From assembly GCF_038039215.1 (NCBI RefSeq), contig NZ_JBBPCL010000001.1, positions 4,278,001 through 4,342,000 of the forward strand: DNA of 64,000 nt, read 5' to 3'. The first letter of the stretch is position 1. Every line of letters starts with the position of its first letter. This DNA comes from Pseudonocardia sp. T1-2H. GTDB lineage: Bacteria; Actinomycetota; Actinomycetes; Mycobacteriales; Pseudonocardiaceae. A program made the position numbers and the translations under genes. This document shows, piece after piece, positions 31,653-40,196 of this stretch. A model generated the notes under the pieces. The model had not been told where the DNA came from and did not search any database. It was given only the letters and a program-made list of their open reading frames with translations.

Positions 31653-33172
31653 GACGCGATCTCCTCCAGTGCGGTCGAGCGGGCGGGCAGCGCGGACCTC
31701 GACGTGAACGTCATGTGCCGGCGAAGATCCGCCCGTGCCGTCGACAGGGTGTCGACGAGGTAGTTCTGGCGAACGGCCCACGGGTTGCGCTCGCCCTGCT
31801 TGGGGAACCGGTCCGCGGAGCGCAGGACGTAGCTCGACGTCAGGTCGAGCAGCGGGCGCCGGGACTCCCCGGCGGCCGCGGCCGTCGGCACCGCGCTCGC
31901 GTAGCCGCGGCGCTCCATGTAGCCCAGCAGCCGGCACACGTAGCGGGACGACAGGTCTGCCCGCAGCGTCCACGACGCGTTGGTGTACCCGATGCAGTAC
32001 GCGAAGTTCGGCACGCCGCCGAGCATCAGGCCGCGGTAGGCGACGGTGTCCCCCAGGTCCACCGGCCGGCCGTCGACGCTCAGCTCGAGCCCGCCGAACG
32101 CGAGCAGGGACAGCCCCGTCGCCGAGACGACGACGTCGGCCTCCAGCACCTTCCCGGACTTCAGCCGGATCCCGTTCTCCACGAACCGGTCGATGTGGTC
32201 GGTCACCACCGAGGCGTCGCCCGACCGTATCGCGCGGAAGAAGTCGCCACCCGGGACGACGCAGAGCCGCTGGTCCCACGGCTGGTAGCTCGGGGTGAAG
32301 TGCTCGTCGACGTACGCGGCGTCGTCCAGGAACCTCATCGCGACCCCCCGCAGGATGCGCTTCACGCGCTCGGGCCGACGACGGCTGAGCTGGTAGAACG
32401 CCTGGGTGAGCGCCACGTTCTTGGCGCGGATCAGGGTGTGCGCGAGCCGGGCGGGCAGGCGGCTGCGCAGCCGGTCCGCGACCTCGTCCCTCGACGGCAA
32501 CACGGTGAGGTAGGACGGCGAGCGCTGCAGCATCGTGACGTGCGCGGCCTTCTCGGCCATCGCCGGGATCAGGGTGACGGCCGTGGCGCCGCTGCCGATC
32601 ACCACGACCTTCTTTCCCGTGTGGTCGAGGTCCTCGGGCCAGGCCTGCGGGTGCACGAACTCACCGCCGAACTCCTCGAGCCCGGCGAAAGCCGGCTGGT
32701 GGCCGCGCGCGTAGTCGTAGTAGCCGGCGCACACGTAGAGGAACCCGCAGGTCAACGTGCGCTCCTCGGTGCCGACACGGACCCGGACGGTCCAGCGCGC
32801 CTCCTCCGACGACCACGACGCGCCGACCACCCGCGTCCCGAACCGGATGTGCGGGGTGATCCCGCCCTCGTCGGCGGTGTCGCAGATGTAGCGGCGGATG
32901 CTCTCCCCGTCGGCGATCGACTTCTCACCCCGCCACGGACGGAACGGGTAGCTGAGGGTGAACATGTCCGAGTCCGAACGCACGCCCGGGTAGCGGAACA
33001 GGTCCCAGGTGCCGCCGATGGCGTCGCGCGCCTCGAGGAGGGCGTAGCGGGTTCCCGGGCGCTCCTGGGCGAGCCGCCACGCGGCCCCGATCCCCGACAG
33101 GCCGGCCCCGACGATGAGGACGTCGAAGTGCTCGACGCCCACCTGCTGGTCGGGCCGTTCGACAGTGGTCAC
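31649..33172 (-). CDS. Flavin-containing (Baeyer-Villiger type) monooxygenase, MymA/EthA-like
   Basis: A 507-residue class B flavoprotein monooxygenase: FDVLIVGAGLSGIGAAWRLA (FAD), IGGTWDLFRYPGVRSDSDMF, KKVVVIGSGATAVTLIPAMA (NADPH), AHVTMLQRSPSYLTVLPSRD, DVVVSATGLSLLAFGGLEL. The family fingerprint with FxGxxxHxxxWP is seen as FGGEFVHPQAWPEDL. Closest recalled relatives are mycobacterial MymA and EthA, which oxygenate ketones or fatty-acid-derived groups. GTG start at 33172 with GAGGAG upstream. Divergent from an AraC regulator, as mymA is from virS. Confidence 0.9.
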   Translation of the reverse strand: MTTVERPDQQVGVEHFDVLIVGAGLSGIGAAWRLAQERPGTRYALLEARDAIGGTWDLFRYPGVRSDSDMFTLSYPFRPWRGEKSIADGESIRRYICDTADEGGITPHIRFGTRVVGASWSSEEARWTVRVRVGTEERTLTCGFLYVCAGYYDYARGHQPAFAGLEEFGGEFVHPQAWPEDLDHTGKKVVVIGSGATAVTLIPAMAEKAAHVTMLQRSPSYLTVLPSRDEVADRLRSRLPARLAHTLIRAKNVALTQAFYQLSRRRPERVKRILRGVAMRFLDDAAYVDEHFTPSYQPWDQRLCVVPGGDFFRAIRSGDASVVTDHIDRFVENGIRLKSGKVLEADVVVSATGLSLLAFGGLELSVDGRPVDLGDTVAYRGLMLGGVPNFAYCIGYTNASWTLRADLSSRYVCRLLGYMERRGYASAVPTAAAAGESRRPLLDLTSSYVLRSADRFPKQGERNPWAVRQNYLVDTLSTARADLRRHMTFTSRSALPARSTALEEIAS

Positions 33173-33276
33173 AGACCGGACTCCTCACACGGCGACGTAG
33201 ACGATCGCTGTCCAGTGTGCGCAGCCCGCCGCGGTAGAACTTGCCCCCAGCCGACAAAAGTTTACCCTCGTGCGAC

Positions 33277-34302
33277 ATGCGGTCGATGGTGCGAGCGGCA
33301 GCGTTGCGGGGCCTGGAGTCGCTGGTCGACCGCCTCGGTGGCGACGGCGCAGAGCTCCTGCGGCGCTTCCGCGTGCCTCGCGGTGCCCTCGACGCCGAGG
33401 ACGCGGTGATCCCCTCGGTCACGGCGGGCCGGCTCCTGGAGACCGCCGCCGCCGAGCTCGGCTGCCCGGACCTCGGGCTGCGCCTGGCCGAGCAGCAGAA
33501 CGCCGACGTACTCGGTCCGCTGGCCGTCGCGATCGAGAACTCGCAGACGATGGGCGACGCCCTGGACTGCGCGTCGCGCTTCCTTTTCGTGCACAGCCCC
33601 GCCCTGACCGTGACACTGGTACCGGACCCCCAGGGCATCCCCGGCGTACGCGGGCTGCGCTACGGCAGCACCGAACCCGTACCTCTTCCACCGCAGGCGA
33701 TCGATCTCGGGCTCGGCCTGCTGCACCGGATCATCACGCTCCTGTACGGCGGGCGGTACGGGCTCCACTCCGTGCACCTGCCCCACGCACCGCTCGCGCC
33801 GGTCTCCCGCTACACCGAGTTCTTCGGCGCGGACGTCCGGTTCGGTCGTGACGCCGCCGTGCTCCGTCTCCCTGCCGCCTTCGTCGACACCCCGCTGCAG
33901 GGCGGCAACGAGATGCTGCGCGCGATCGCCGTCGAGTTCCTCGAGGGGCACTTCCCCGAGCCGGGACGGTTGGTCGCACCCCGGGTGCGCGCGGCGCTGA
34001 GCCAGTCGCTCGGCTCGGCCCAGGTGCGCGTCGACGCCGTCGCCCGTCTGCTGCAGCTGAACCCGCGCACCCTGCAGCGTTACCTCGCCGCCGAGGGCAC
34101 CACGTTCGAGGCCGTCCTCGACGACGTGCGCCGGCAGACGGCCCACCGGCTGATCCTCCACACCGACCTGCCCTTCTCCCAGGTCGCCGCGATGCTCGGG
34201 TTCGCCGAACAGTCGGGGCTGACCCGGGCGGTCAGACGCTGGTACGGGCGACCACCGCGCGAGGTGCGCCGCCGCGGCGACGCCCGCCTCGGAACCCCCT
34301 GA
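33277..34302 (+). CDS. AraC-family regulator, VirS-like
   Basis: A 341-residue regulator: an OruR/VirS-type arabinose-binding-like N-terminal domain (LESLVDRLGGDGAELLRRFR, LGLRLAEQQNADVLGPLAVA) and a C-terminal AraC HTH (RVDAVARLLQLNPRTLQRYL, TAHRLILHTDLPFSQVAAML, GFAEQSGLTRAVRRWYGRPP). The start at ATG 33277 is favoured; a TTG at 33241 lies in an AACTT/AAGTT inverted repeat (33238-33262) that may be its own binding site. Divergent from the MymA-like monooxygenase, as VirS is in mycobacteria, so it probably activates that operon. Confidence 0.85.
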   Translation: MRSMVRAAALRGLESLVDRLGGDGAELLRRFRVPRGALDAEDAVIPSVTAGRLLETAAAELGCPDLGLRLAEQQNADVLGPLAVAIENSQTMGDALDCASRFLFVHSPALTVTLVPDPQGIPGVRGLRYGSTEPVPLPPQAIDLGLGLLHRIITLLYGGRYGLHSVHLPHAPLAPVSRYTEFFGADVRFGRDAAVLRLPAAFVDTPLQGGNEMLRAIAVEFLEGHFPEPGRLVAPRVRAALSQSLGSAQVRVDAVARLLQLNPRTLQRYLAAEGTTFEAVLDDVRRQTAHRLILHTDLPFSQVAAMLGFAEQSGLTRAVRRWYGRPPREVRRRGDARLGTP

Positions 34303-34456
34303 CCGAGCACGAGCGAGCCCCTGCCGCCGAGGCCGGTCACGGGCACAGCCGGCGGCAGATCGCCCGAACCCGCCCGCGATAGCCCCTTCCCGCGGGCGGC
34401 CCCGCCCACCACGATTGACCCCGAACGCCGCCTGCCGCGGCGTCGAGGGGGACAGC

Positions 34457-35113
34457 GTGGACCCGACCGTCACCTTCTACCAGACGCTGAGCGGCACGAG
34501 CTTCACGCTGCTGGGGCTCTGGTTCGGCGTCATGCAGTTCGGGCACGGCAACTGGCGCACAGATCCCGACCGGCACGCGGCGACGCTGCACCTGGCCCTG
34601 AAGTTCTTCCTGCCCGGCGTGCTCGGACTCGCCTCGATGCTGGGGACCGCGGGCGACGGCGGGATCGTCTGGCGCACCACCTTCGCCCTCGGCGGGACGA
34701 TCGGACTGCTGGAGTCCCTCCGCTACGTCCTCCGCACCGGCCGCTCGCGGGTGCCGGGGCGGCGGCTCGCGGTGGCGGACCCGCTGCTCTACGCCCTGGT
34801 CGTGGGCGCCGCGTTCGTCCCGGCCGGCACGCTGGCGATCACCCCACTGCAGACCGAGGGCATCGTCACGGGGCTGCTGTTCGTCGCCGGACTGTGCGGG
34901 GTGTGGCTGGCGTTCGCCGAGCGGGCGCCGGCGCCCGCCGGCCCGCCGGTACCCACGCCCGCCCCGGCCGGTGCCCCGGGGCCCGCGCCGGCCGGTCCGC
35001 CGGTCCCGCGCAGCGCCGCGGGCGGACTGCCGCTGCCCCGGCCCGACCCCCGGCCGGACTCCTGGCCGCCGCGGCGGGGCTCAGACGCGGCGGGACCGCC
35101 ACCGCCTCGATGA
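34457..35113 (+). CDS. Membrane protein of unknown function with Pro-rich tail
   Basis: A 218-residue protein with about five hydrophobic segments (SFTLLGLWFGVMQFG, LKFFLPGVLGLASML, TTFALGGTIGLLESL, PLLYALVVGAAFVPA, GIVTGLLFVAGLCGVWLAF) followed by a low-complexity Pro/Ala/Arg tail of about 60 residues that should be cytoplasmic or extended. The GTG at 34457 follows GAGGGGGAC. I do not recognise the family. It ends in a strong perfect hairpin shared with the convergent neighbour. Confidence 0.7.
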   Translation: MDPTVTFYQTLSGTSFTLLGLWFGVMQFGHGNWRTDPDRHAATLHLALKFFLPGVLGLASMLGTAGDGGIVWRTTFALGGTIGLLESLRYVLRTGRSRVPGRRLAVADPLLYALVVGAAFVPAGTLAITPLQTEGIVTGLLFVAGLCGVWLAFAERAPAPAGPPVPTPAPAGAPGPAPAGPPVPRSAAGGLPLPRPDPRPDSWPPRRGSDAAGPPPPR

Positions 35114-35129
35114 CGTGCCGCACCCATGG

Positions 35130-35159
35130 GTCTGCCCCCGCCGGCCGGCGGGGGCAGAC
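35130..35159. terminator. Perfect 30-base palindrome between convergent genes
   Basis: Arms GTCTGCCCCCGCCGG and CCGGCGGGGGCAGAC meet without a loop (a four-base loop forms in practice). It sits 16 bases after the stop of the membrane protein and 48 bases before the end of the convergent secreted protein. It has no T-run, as is common for actinobacterial hairpin terminators, and can serve both directions. Confidence 0.75.
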
Positions 35160-35206
35160 TGGTCGGTGCCGGCGGTCTCGCGCGTGCCGCCGAGCTGCCG
35201 GGCCGG

Positions 35207-35608
35207 CTACTGGCCGCCCTGCCCGCCCTGGTTGACGGCCTTGTCGCAGAACTGCTTCTCGCCCTGGGCGAAGCCCTTGTCGTAGCCGATCGAGTAGCCC
35301 TGCGCGTAGCCCTCGTCGAACGGGGAGAGGGCGAAGTTCTGCAATCCGTGCAGCGCCGCCACGGGCCTCTGGCAGTTGTTCCGGGCGTCGTCGAAGCCGT
35401 CACGACTGCCGTCCGCGGTGCCCGTGCTGAGGCCGCGCTGGAAGTCCGGCGAGCCGTTGTCGCCTTCCAGCGGCGCGGACATCGCAACCGTGGCGGGAGA
35501 CTGCGCAGCCGGGGTCTCGGCGAAGGCCGGGGCGGCTCCGCCCACTAGCACGCCGGCGACGACGAGGCCGGTGGAAGCGCGGACGATCTTCTGGGTCAGG
35601 GTGCTCAT
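35207..35608 (-). CDS. Small secreted protein with Tyr/Gly repeats
   Basis: A 133-residue protein with a clear Sec signal peptide (KIVRASTGLVVAGVLVGGA, cleavage after PAFA). The mature part ends in a periodic motif FDEGYAQGYSIGYDKGFAQG, a GY/GF-x3 repeat of the sort found in phage-tail-like or bacteriocin-adjacent secreted proteins. It has two cysteines (NNCQRP and KQFCDKA) that could form a disulfide. ATG 35608 with GAGGAG upstream. Function unknown. Confidence 0.75.
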   Translation of the reverse strand: MSTLTQKIVRASTGLVVAGVLVGGAAPAFAETPAAQSPATVAMSAPLEGDNGSPDFQRGLSTGTADGSRDGFDDARNNCQRPVAALHGLQNFALSPFDEGYAQGYSIGYDKGFAQGEKQFCDKAVNQGGQGGQ

Positions 35609-36085
35609 GACTCCTCCTCGAGGTGGGTCGCCGTTCGCGGTCATGCGGTGGCGATGCGTGAAGAGTGCGGCCGGGGGCTTCGTGAAGCGATGGTGCCCTC
35701 CCCTGATGCGGCGAGACCATCCCCCGAGTGTCGCGGGACGACCCCCCGAGTGCGGAAGGGTTTTCCTTCGGCCGACGTCCCCGCGCCCGGCACCCGGGGA
35801 CAGCTCCTCATCACCGAAGTTCCTCATCACCGAAGTCACCGCGGGAGTCGTGCACGACGCGCGGGCACCTGACGGTGTGCGTCCTCACCGGTACCGCCGT
35901 CCGCACCTTGACCTGCCACCACCGCCTACGGAAAGGTGGACGGCTCCTCCGGGCGTCCGTCGAGGGGCGGCGGCGACCGGTTCGTGTCGCGTTCTCCGGG
36001 GCACAGGACCATGCGGCACCGTCTCGGGCCGCCTCCCGTCCCCGGCGCCGGACCCGCGCGGCCGACGTGCCACAGGGAGGTCGTC
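35609..36085. other. 477-base intergenic region with a 16-base direct repeat
   Basis: No gene is recognisable between the divergent secreted protein and the SBP56-family gene. It contains a tandem direct repeat CCTCATCACCGAAGT at 35806-35820 and 35822-35836, and a repeated CCCCCGAGTG about 35714-35751. It probably holds the two divergent promoters; no clear -35/-10 pair can be assigned. Confidence 0.5.
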
Positions 36086-37498
36086 GTGAGTGAGCCCAGG
36101 ATCGACCCGACGTTCTACCGCTCGGCCGCCGAGGCGGCCGCCGCACCACCCGAGGAGCTGGCCTACGTCGTGGCGTTCGACCGGGCGGCCCGGCGCCACG
36201 ACGCGATGACGGTCGTCGACGTGAACCCGGACTCCGAGACCTACGGCCGGGTGGTCGGCTGGACGGACGTTCCCGGCGTGGGCGACGAGCTGCACCACTT
36301 CGGCTGGAACGCCTGCTCGAGCGCGCTCAGGCACGAGGGCCACGACATGAACGGCCTCGCCCGGCGCTACCTGCTCGTGCCCGGGCTGCGCTCCTCGGAC
36401 ATCTACGTCCTCGACACCGTGCCGGATCCGCGGAACCCGTCGCTGGTCAAGACCATCTCCGGCAAGTCGCTCTCCGCGAAGGCCGGCTACTCGCGGCCGC
36501 ACACGATGCACTGCGGGCCGGACGGGGTGTTCCTGACCTGCATCGGCGGCCCGGAGGGCGACGACGACGGGCCCGGCGGGGTGGCACTGCTCGACCACAG
36601 CACCTTCGAGGTGCTGCGCGCCTGGGAGACCGACCGGGGTCCGCAGCACCTGCACTACGACGCCTGGTGGCACCTGAACCGGAACGTGCTGGTCTCGAGC
36701 GAGTGGGGCAGCCCCTCGATGATCGAGGACGGCCTGGTTCCGGAGCTGCTGCTCGGCGGGAGGTACGGCCACGCCCTGCATTTCTGGGACCTCGAGCAGG
36801 GCCGCCACCAGCAGCGTGTCGACCTCGGCTCCCGATACCAGATGCCCCTCGAGGTCCGCCCGTCGCACGATCCGGACGCGGCCTGGGGCTTCGTCGGCGT
36901 GGTGATCTCCACCGAGGACCTGTCCGCGTCCGTGTGGCGGTGGTTCCACGACGGCGAGGAGTGGAAGGTGGAGAAGGTCATCACCATCCCTGCGGAGCCT
37001 GCGCACCCCGACCGGCTTCCGCCGGCGCTGAAGCCGTTCTCGGCCGTGCCGCCGCTGGTCACCGACATCGACCTCTCGGTCGACGACCGGTTCCTCTACG
37101 TCTCCTGCTGGGGCACCGGGGAGCTGAAGCAGTTCGACGTCTCCGACCCGGCGCATCCCGTGGAGTCGGGGTCGGTGCGCATGGGGGGCATCGTCGAGCG
37201 CACCCCGCATCCGGCGCGGCCGGACGTGCCGCTGGCCGGCGGCCCGCAGATGGTCGAGGTCAGCCGGGACGGCAGGCGCGTCTACTTCACCAACTCCCTC
37301 TACGGTGCCTGGGACGACCAGTTCTATCCCGACGGCGTGGGCGCCTGGATGGCCAAGCTCGACGCGGAGCCGCGCGGGGGCGGGCTGAGCGTCGACGAGC
37401 GCTTCTTCCCGAACGGCGAGGAGTTCCGGGGCCTGCGCGTGCACCAGATCCGCCTGCAGGGCGGGGACGCCTCCTCGGACTCGTACTGCTACCGCTGA
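36086..37498 (+). CDS. SBP56 family protein (selenium-binding protein / methanethiol oxidase)
   Basis: A 470-residue protein of the SBP56/SELENBP1 family. DELHHFGWNACSSALRHEGH contains the conserved Cys that binds selenium in the human protein; the second Cys of the usual CSSC is Ala here. GYSRPHTMHCGPDGVFLTCI, PQHLHYDAWWHLNRNVLVSS, YGHALHFWDLEQGRHQQRVD and LVTDIDLSVDDRFLYVSCWG supply the His-rich metal site of the beta-propeller. Bacterial and human members oxidise methanethiol to H2S, H2O2 and formaldehyde in a copper-dependent way. GTG 36086 has AGGGAGG upstream. Monocistronic by spacing. Confidence 0.92.
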   Translation: MSEPRIDPTFYRSAAEAAAAPPEELAYVVAFDRAARRHDAMTVVDVNPDSETYGRVVGWTDVPGVGDELHHFGWNACSSALRHEGHDMNGLARRYLLVPGLRSSDIYVLDTVPDPRNPSLVKTISGKSLSAKAGYSRPHTMHCGPDGVFLTCIGGPEGDDDGPGGVALLDHSTFEVLRAWETDRGPQHLHYDAWWHLNRNVLVSSEWGSPSMIEDGLVPELLLGGRYGHALHFWDLEQGRHQQRVDLGSRYQMPLEVRPSHDPDAAWGFVGVVISTEDLSASVWRWFHDGEEWKVEKVITIPAEPAHPDRLPPALKPFSAVPPLVTDIDLSVDDRFLYVSCWGTGELKQFDVSDPAHPVESGSVRMGGIVERTPHPARPDVPLAGGPQMVEVSRDGRRVYFTNSLYGAWDDQFYPDGVGAWMAKLDAEPRGGGLSVDERFFPNGEEFRGLRVHQIRLQGGDASSDSYCYR

Positions 37499-37602
37499 CA
37501 CGCGCGGCAGTCCGGCGTCTCCGTGTCAGCCGAGGCATCGGCGATCTCCGCCGCTGCCGAACCGGTCCCGGCGGAGCGGAACGGCCGGAGCAGACGGGTC
37601 TG

Positions 37603-37869
37603 TCAGCGGGACCGGGGGTCAGGTGCGCCGGCCGGGCCCTCCTCGGCCGCGGCGTCCTCCGCGAGAGCGCCGTCGATGAGGGCCTCGAGCTCGACGAAGC
37701 TGTGCCGCTTCCCGTCGGTACGCAGCACGACGACGCCGTCGTCGTCCACGCCCGCCTCGGCGAGCGCGCGGGTGATGCCGTGGGCGGCGTGCAGCGCCTC
37801 CTTGCCGAAGCGGTCGTACGCCAGGTGCTTCGGGTGGACGGGCTGCTGGTCCGGAGTGTCGTTCGTCAC
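37603..37869 (-). CDS. Small conserved-looking hypothetical protein
   Basis: 88 residues starting at GTG 37869 with GGGGAGG seven bases upstream: TNDTPDQQPVHPKHLAYDRF, GKEALHAAHGITRALAEAGV, then DDDGVVVLRTDGKRHSFVEL and an acidic/alanine-rich end. The composition looks coding, but I do not recognise the family. It is divergent from the zinc-ribbon protein at 37973. Confidence 0.55.
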   Translation of the reverse strand: MTNDTPDQQPVHPKHLAYDRFGKEALHAAHGITRALAEAGVDDDGVVVLRTDGKRHSFVELEALIDGALAEDAAAEEGPAGAPDPRSR

Positions 37870-37972
37870 CGCAAGGCCTCCCCTTCGGCACCGGCCGTGA
37901 CCGCACCATAACCTTCGGTCGTCGACGTTGGCGTGTTGCGGGCTCCCGCCCGCGACCCGAAGGGAGTCGGCC

Positions 37973-38143
37973 ATGTCCTTCCTGGTCGTCACGCATTGGT
38001 TCTGCCACTCCTGCGAGGTCGAGGGCAGAGATCCGGAGTCCGACCCGAAATGCTGGAACTGCGGCGGATCGGTCGCCGTCACGGCCCGGCCGACGGTGTC
38101 CGTCGAACGACCTCGGGTCGGCGCGAACGACCCGCACGCCTGA
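37973..38143 (+). CDS. Small zinc-ribbon protein
   Basis: 56 residues from ATG 37973 with AGGGAG upstream. THWFCHSCEVEG and PKCWNCGGSVAV give two CxxC pairs 12 residues apart, a zinc-ribbon knuckle pair. The rest is a short polar tail. The size and motif fit rubredoxin/FmdB-like small metal proteins. It may belong functionally with the nearby amide-utilisation genes, but that is only proximity. Confidence 0.65.
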   Translation: MSFLVVTHWFCHSCEVEGRDPESDPKCWNCGGSVAVTARPTVSVERPRVGANDPHA

Positions 38144-38188
38144 CGCGGCGCGCGGGTCACGGTCAGTCCGCGCCGGGCGGCCCGACGG

Positions 38189-39442
38189 TCACGACGTCAC
38201 GGCACACTGCCCCCTGTCCTGCATCGTCGGTCCGGCCGACGACGGCTTCACGTCGAAGTCGAAGATCGCGGTGGGCAGGTAGAGCGAGCAGCAGGCGTTC
38301 GGGATGTCGACGATGCCGCTGATGCGGCCCTCGATCGGTGCCGAGCCGAGCAGCAGGTACGCCTGTTCGCCGGAGTACCCGAACTTCTTCAGGTACTCGA
38401 CGGCGTTGAGGCACGCGCGCCGGTAGGCGACGGTCGCGTCGAGGTAGTAGTTCTCGTCGGTCTCGCGGTCCACGGACAACCCGATGAAGGTCAGGAACTC
38501 CGAGTACCGGGGCTCCACGTTGCCCGGCATGAACACCGGGTTGGTCGTGACCCCGTAGGTCTCCATCCCGCCCTTGATCAGGTCGAGGTGGAAGTCGATG
38601 AAGCCTCCCATCTCGATGGCACCGCAGAAGGTGATCTCGCCGTCGCCCTGGCTGAAGTGCAGGTCCCCGCCCGACAGCTTCGCGCCGGGAACGTGCACCG
38701 GGTAGAAGACCCGCGAGCCCCGCGTGAGGTTCTTGATGTCGTGGTTGCCTCCGTTCTCCCGTGCGGGAACGGTGCGGGCACCGTCGCGGGCGATCGCCTC
38801 GGCGGCCGAACCGCTCGCCGTCCCACCCAGTGTGTTCGCCTCCAGTGGTGGGAGTGCGAGCGGCGGGACGCGGTCCGGGTCGGTCGCGATCAACGCGCGC
38901 TCGCGGGTGTTCCAGCGTTCCAGCAGTTCGGCCGAGGGCGCGGTGCCGAACAGCCCGGGGTGCGTGATCCCGGTGTAGCGGACCCCTGGCAGGTGCCGGG
39001 AGGTGGCCACCTGACCGGCGAAGTCCCAGATCGCCTTGTACGCGTCGGGGAAGTAGTCGGTGAGGAAGCCGCCGCCGTTGGCCTTCGCGAAGACCCCGGT
39101 GTAGCCCCAGCCCTGACCGGGCGCGTCCCCGTACTCCTGCGGAGCCTGGACCGGGCCCAGGTCGAGGATGTCGACGACGAGCAGGTCACCCGGCTCGGCG
39201 CCTTCCACGGCGATCGGGCCGCTGAGCATGTGGGCGCGGGTCAGGTCGACGTCGCGCACGTCGTTGGCCGAGTCGTTGTTGCCGATCTGGCCGTCGGTCC
39301 ACTCCCGGCACTCGACGCGGATCTGCTGCCCCGGCCGGACGGTGACCGCGGCGGGCACGTCCGGGTGCCACCGGTTGTGCCCGGGTACCGCCTGGTCGCG
39401 CATCGACTTGGACTGGTCGACGGTGAACACCACATCAGGCAT
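38189..39442 (-). CDS. fmdA: Formamidase/acetamidase
   Basis: A 417-residue FmdA_AmdA-family hydrolase: VPGHNRWHPDVPAAVTVRPG at the N-terminus, ECREWTDGQIGNNDSANDVR, LTRAHMLSGPIAVEGAEPGD, HPGLFGTAPSAELLERWN, ENGGNHDIKNLTRGSRVFYP and LHFSQGDGEITFCGAIEMGG in family order. It hydrolyses formamide, acetamide or related short amides to the acid and ammonia. It is the third gene of the unit with the FmdB-like ribbon protein and the AmiS/UreI channel, supporting import and use of a small amide as nitrogen source. Length is normal. Confidence 0.95.
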   Translation of the reverse strand: MPDVVFTVDQSKSMRDQAVPGHNRWHPDVPAAVTVRPGQQIRVECREWTDGQIGNNDSANDVRDVDLTRAHMLSGPIAVEGAEPGDLLVVDILDLGPVQAPQEYGDAPGQGWGYTGVFAKANGGGFLTDYFPDAYKAIWDFAGQVATSRHLPGVRYTGITHPGLFGTAPSAELLERWNTRERALIATDPDRVPPLALPPLEANTLGGTASGSAAEAIARDGARTVPARENGGNHDIKNLTRGSRVFYPVHVPGAKLSGGDLHFSQGDGEITFCGAIEMGGFIDFHLDLIKGGMETYGVTTNPVFMPGNVEPRYSEFLTFIGLSVDRETDENYYLDATVAYRRACLNAVEYLKKFGYSGEQAYLLLGSAPIEGRISGIVDIPNACCSLYLPTAIFDFDVKPSSAGPTMQDRGQCAVTS

Positions 39443-39502
39443 CTCGAATCCTCCTTGTCGGCATTTCGTCGGGACCGCGGTTCTTCGGGCCGGTTCCCGG
39501 GG

Positions 39503-40144
39503 TCAGGCTGTCGCCGCCGGGACGGGGGGCCGGTGGGTCGGGGCCGGAGCGCGGGGGGCCCGTCGGCGTTCGAGCAGGAACAGCCCGCCGAACACGACGA
39601 CACCGCCGACGACGAGTCCGAGCGCGAGCGCGTTGTTGGTGGGCCAGTAGCCGGTGAGCAGCAGGAACGCCGGGATCGTGGCGGTCACCCAGCTCTCGAT
39701 GATCGTCACCCAGCCGGTGTAGTGGGCGAGGGACTCGTGCTTGAGTCCGAGCACGACGAAGAACAGCGCCCACAGGAAGGCCCAGTAGAGCCAGATGACG
39801 GCGAACGGGCGGTCGTTGAGGAGCCGGAAGTTCACGACCGCGTAGCCCAGCGCGGCGATGGCGACGAACAGCGAGAACCAGCCGACGCCGGTCGTGTCGA
39901 GCCCTGCCAGCAGCCCGATACCGACGTAGAGGTAGGTGAAGCCGAACAGGTAGAGACCCGAGGCCGCGAGGACCACCGCGGGTGCGCCGCCGGAGGCGAT
40001 GATCAGATACGTCGGGGTGATGACCTGCAGCGCGCCGACGAAGAGGTTGATCGGTGCCGCTGCTCTGCCGTCGACGACCCCGATCAACAGCAGGCCGTTG
40101 ATGAACAGCACCGCTCCGACGTACAACAGACCGACCGTGGCCAT
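39503..40144 (-). CDS. AmiS/UreI-family amide or urea channel
   Basis: A 213-residue membrane protein with six to seven hydrophobic helices (MATVGLLYVGAVLFINGLLL, YLIIASGGAPAVVLAASGLY, FSLFVAIAALGYAVVNF, VIWLYWAFLWALFFVVLG, LALGLVVGGVVVFGGLFLL). The pattern GLLYVGAVLFINGL and FLWALFFVVLG is characteristic of AmiS/UreI proteins, which let short amides or urea cross the membrane. It lies 60 bases upstream of the formamidase in the same direction. Confidence 0.92.
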   Translation of the reverse strand: MATVGLLYVGAVLFINGLLLIGVVDGRAAAPINLFVGALQVITPTYLIIASGGAPAVVLAASGLYLFGFTYLYVGIGLLAGLDTTGVGWFSLFVAIAALGYAVVNFRLLNDRPFAVIWLYWAFLWALFFVVLGLKHESLAHYTGWVTIIESWVTATIPAFLLLTGYWPTNNALALGLVVGGVVVFGGLFLLERRRAPRAPAPTHRPPVPAATA

Positions 40145-40196
40145 CTCGTCCTCCTCCGCTGGAGCCGCTCGCCGACGTCTGACGCCGGTCGAGGGA

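Noticed and set aside
37603..38143. Toxin-antitoxin pair formed by the two small divergent genes
   Set aside because: They are divergent rather than co-directional and overlapping, and neither carries a known toxin or antitoxin motif.
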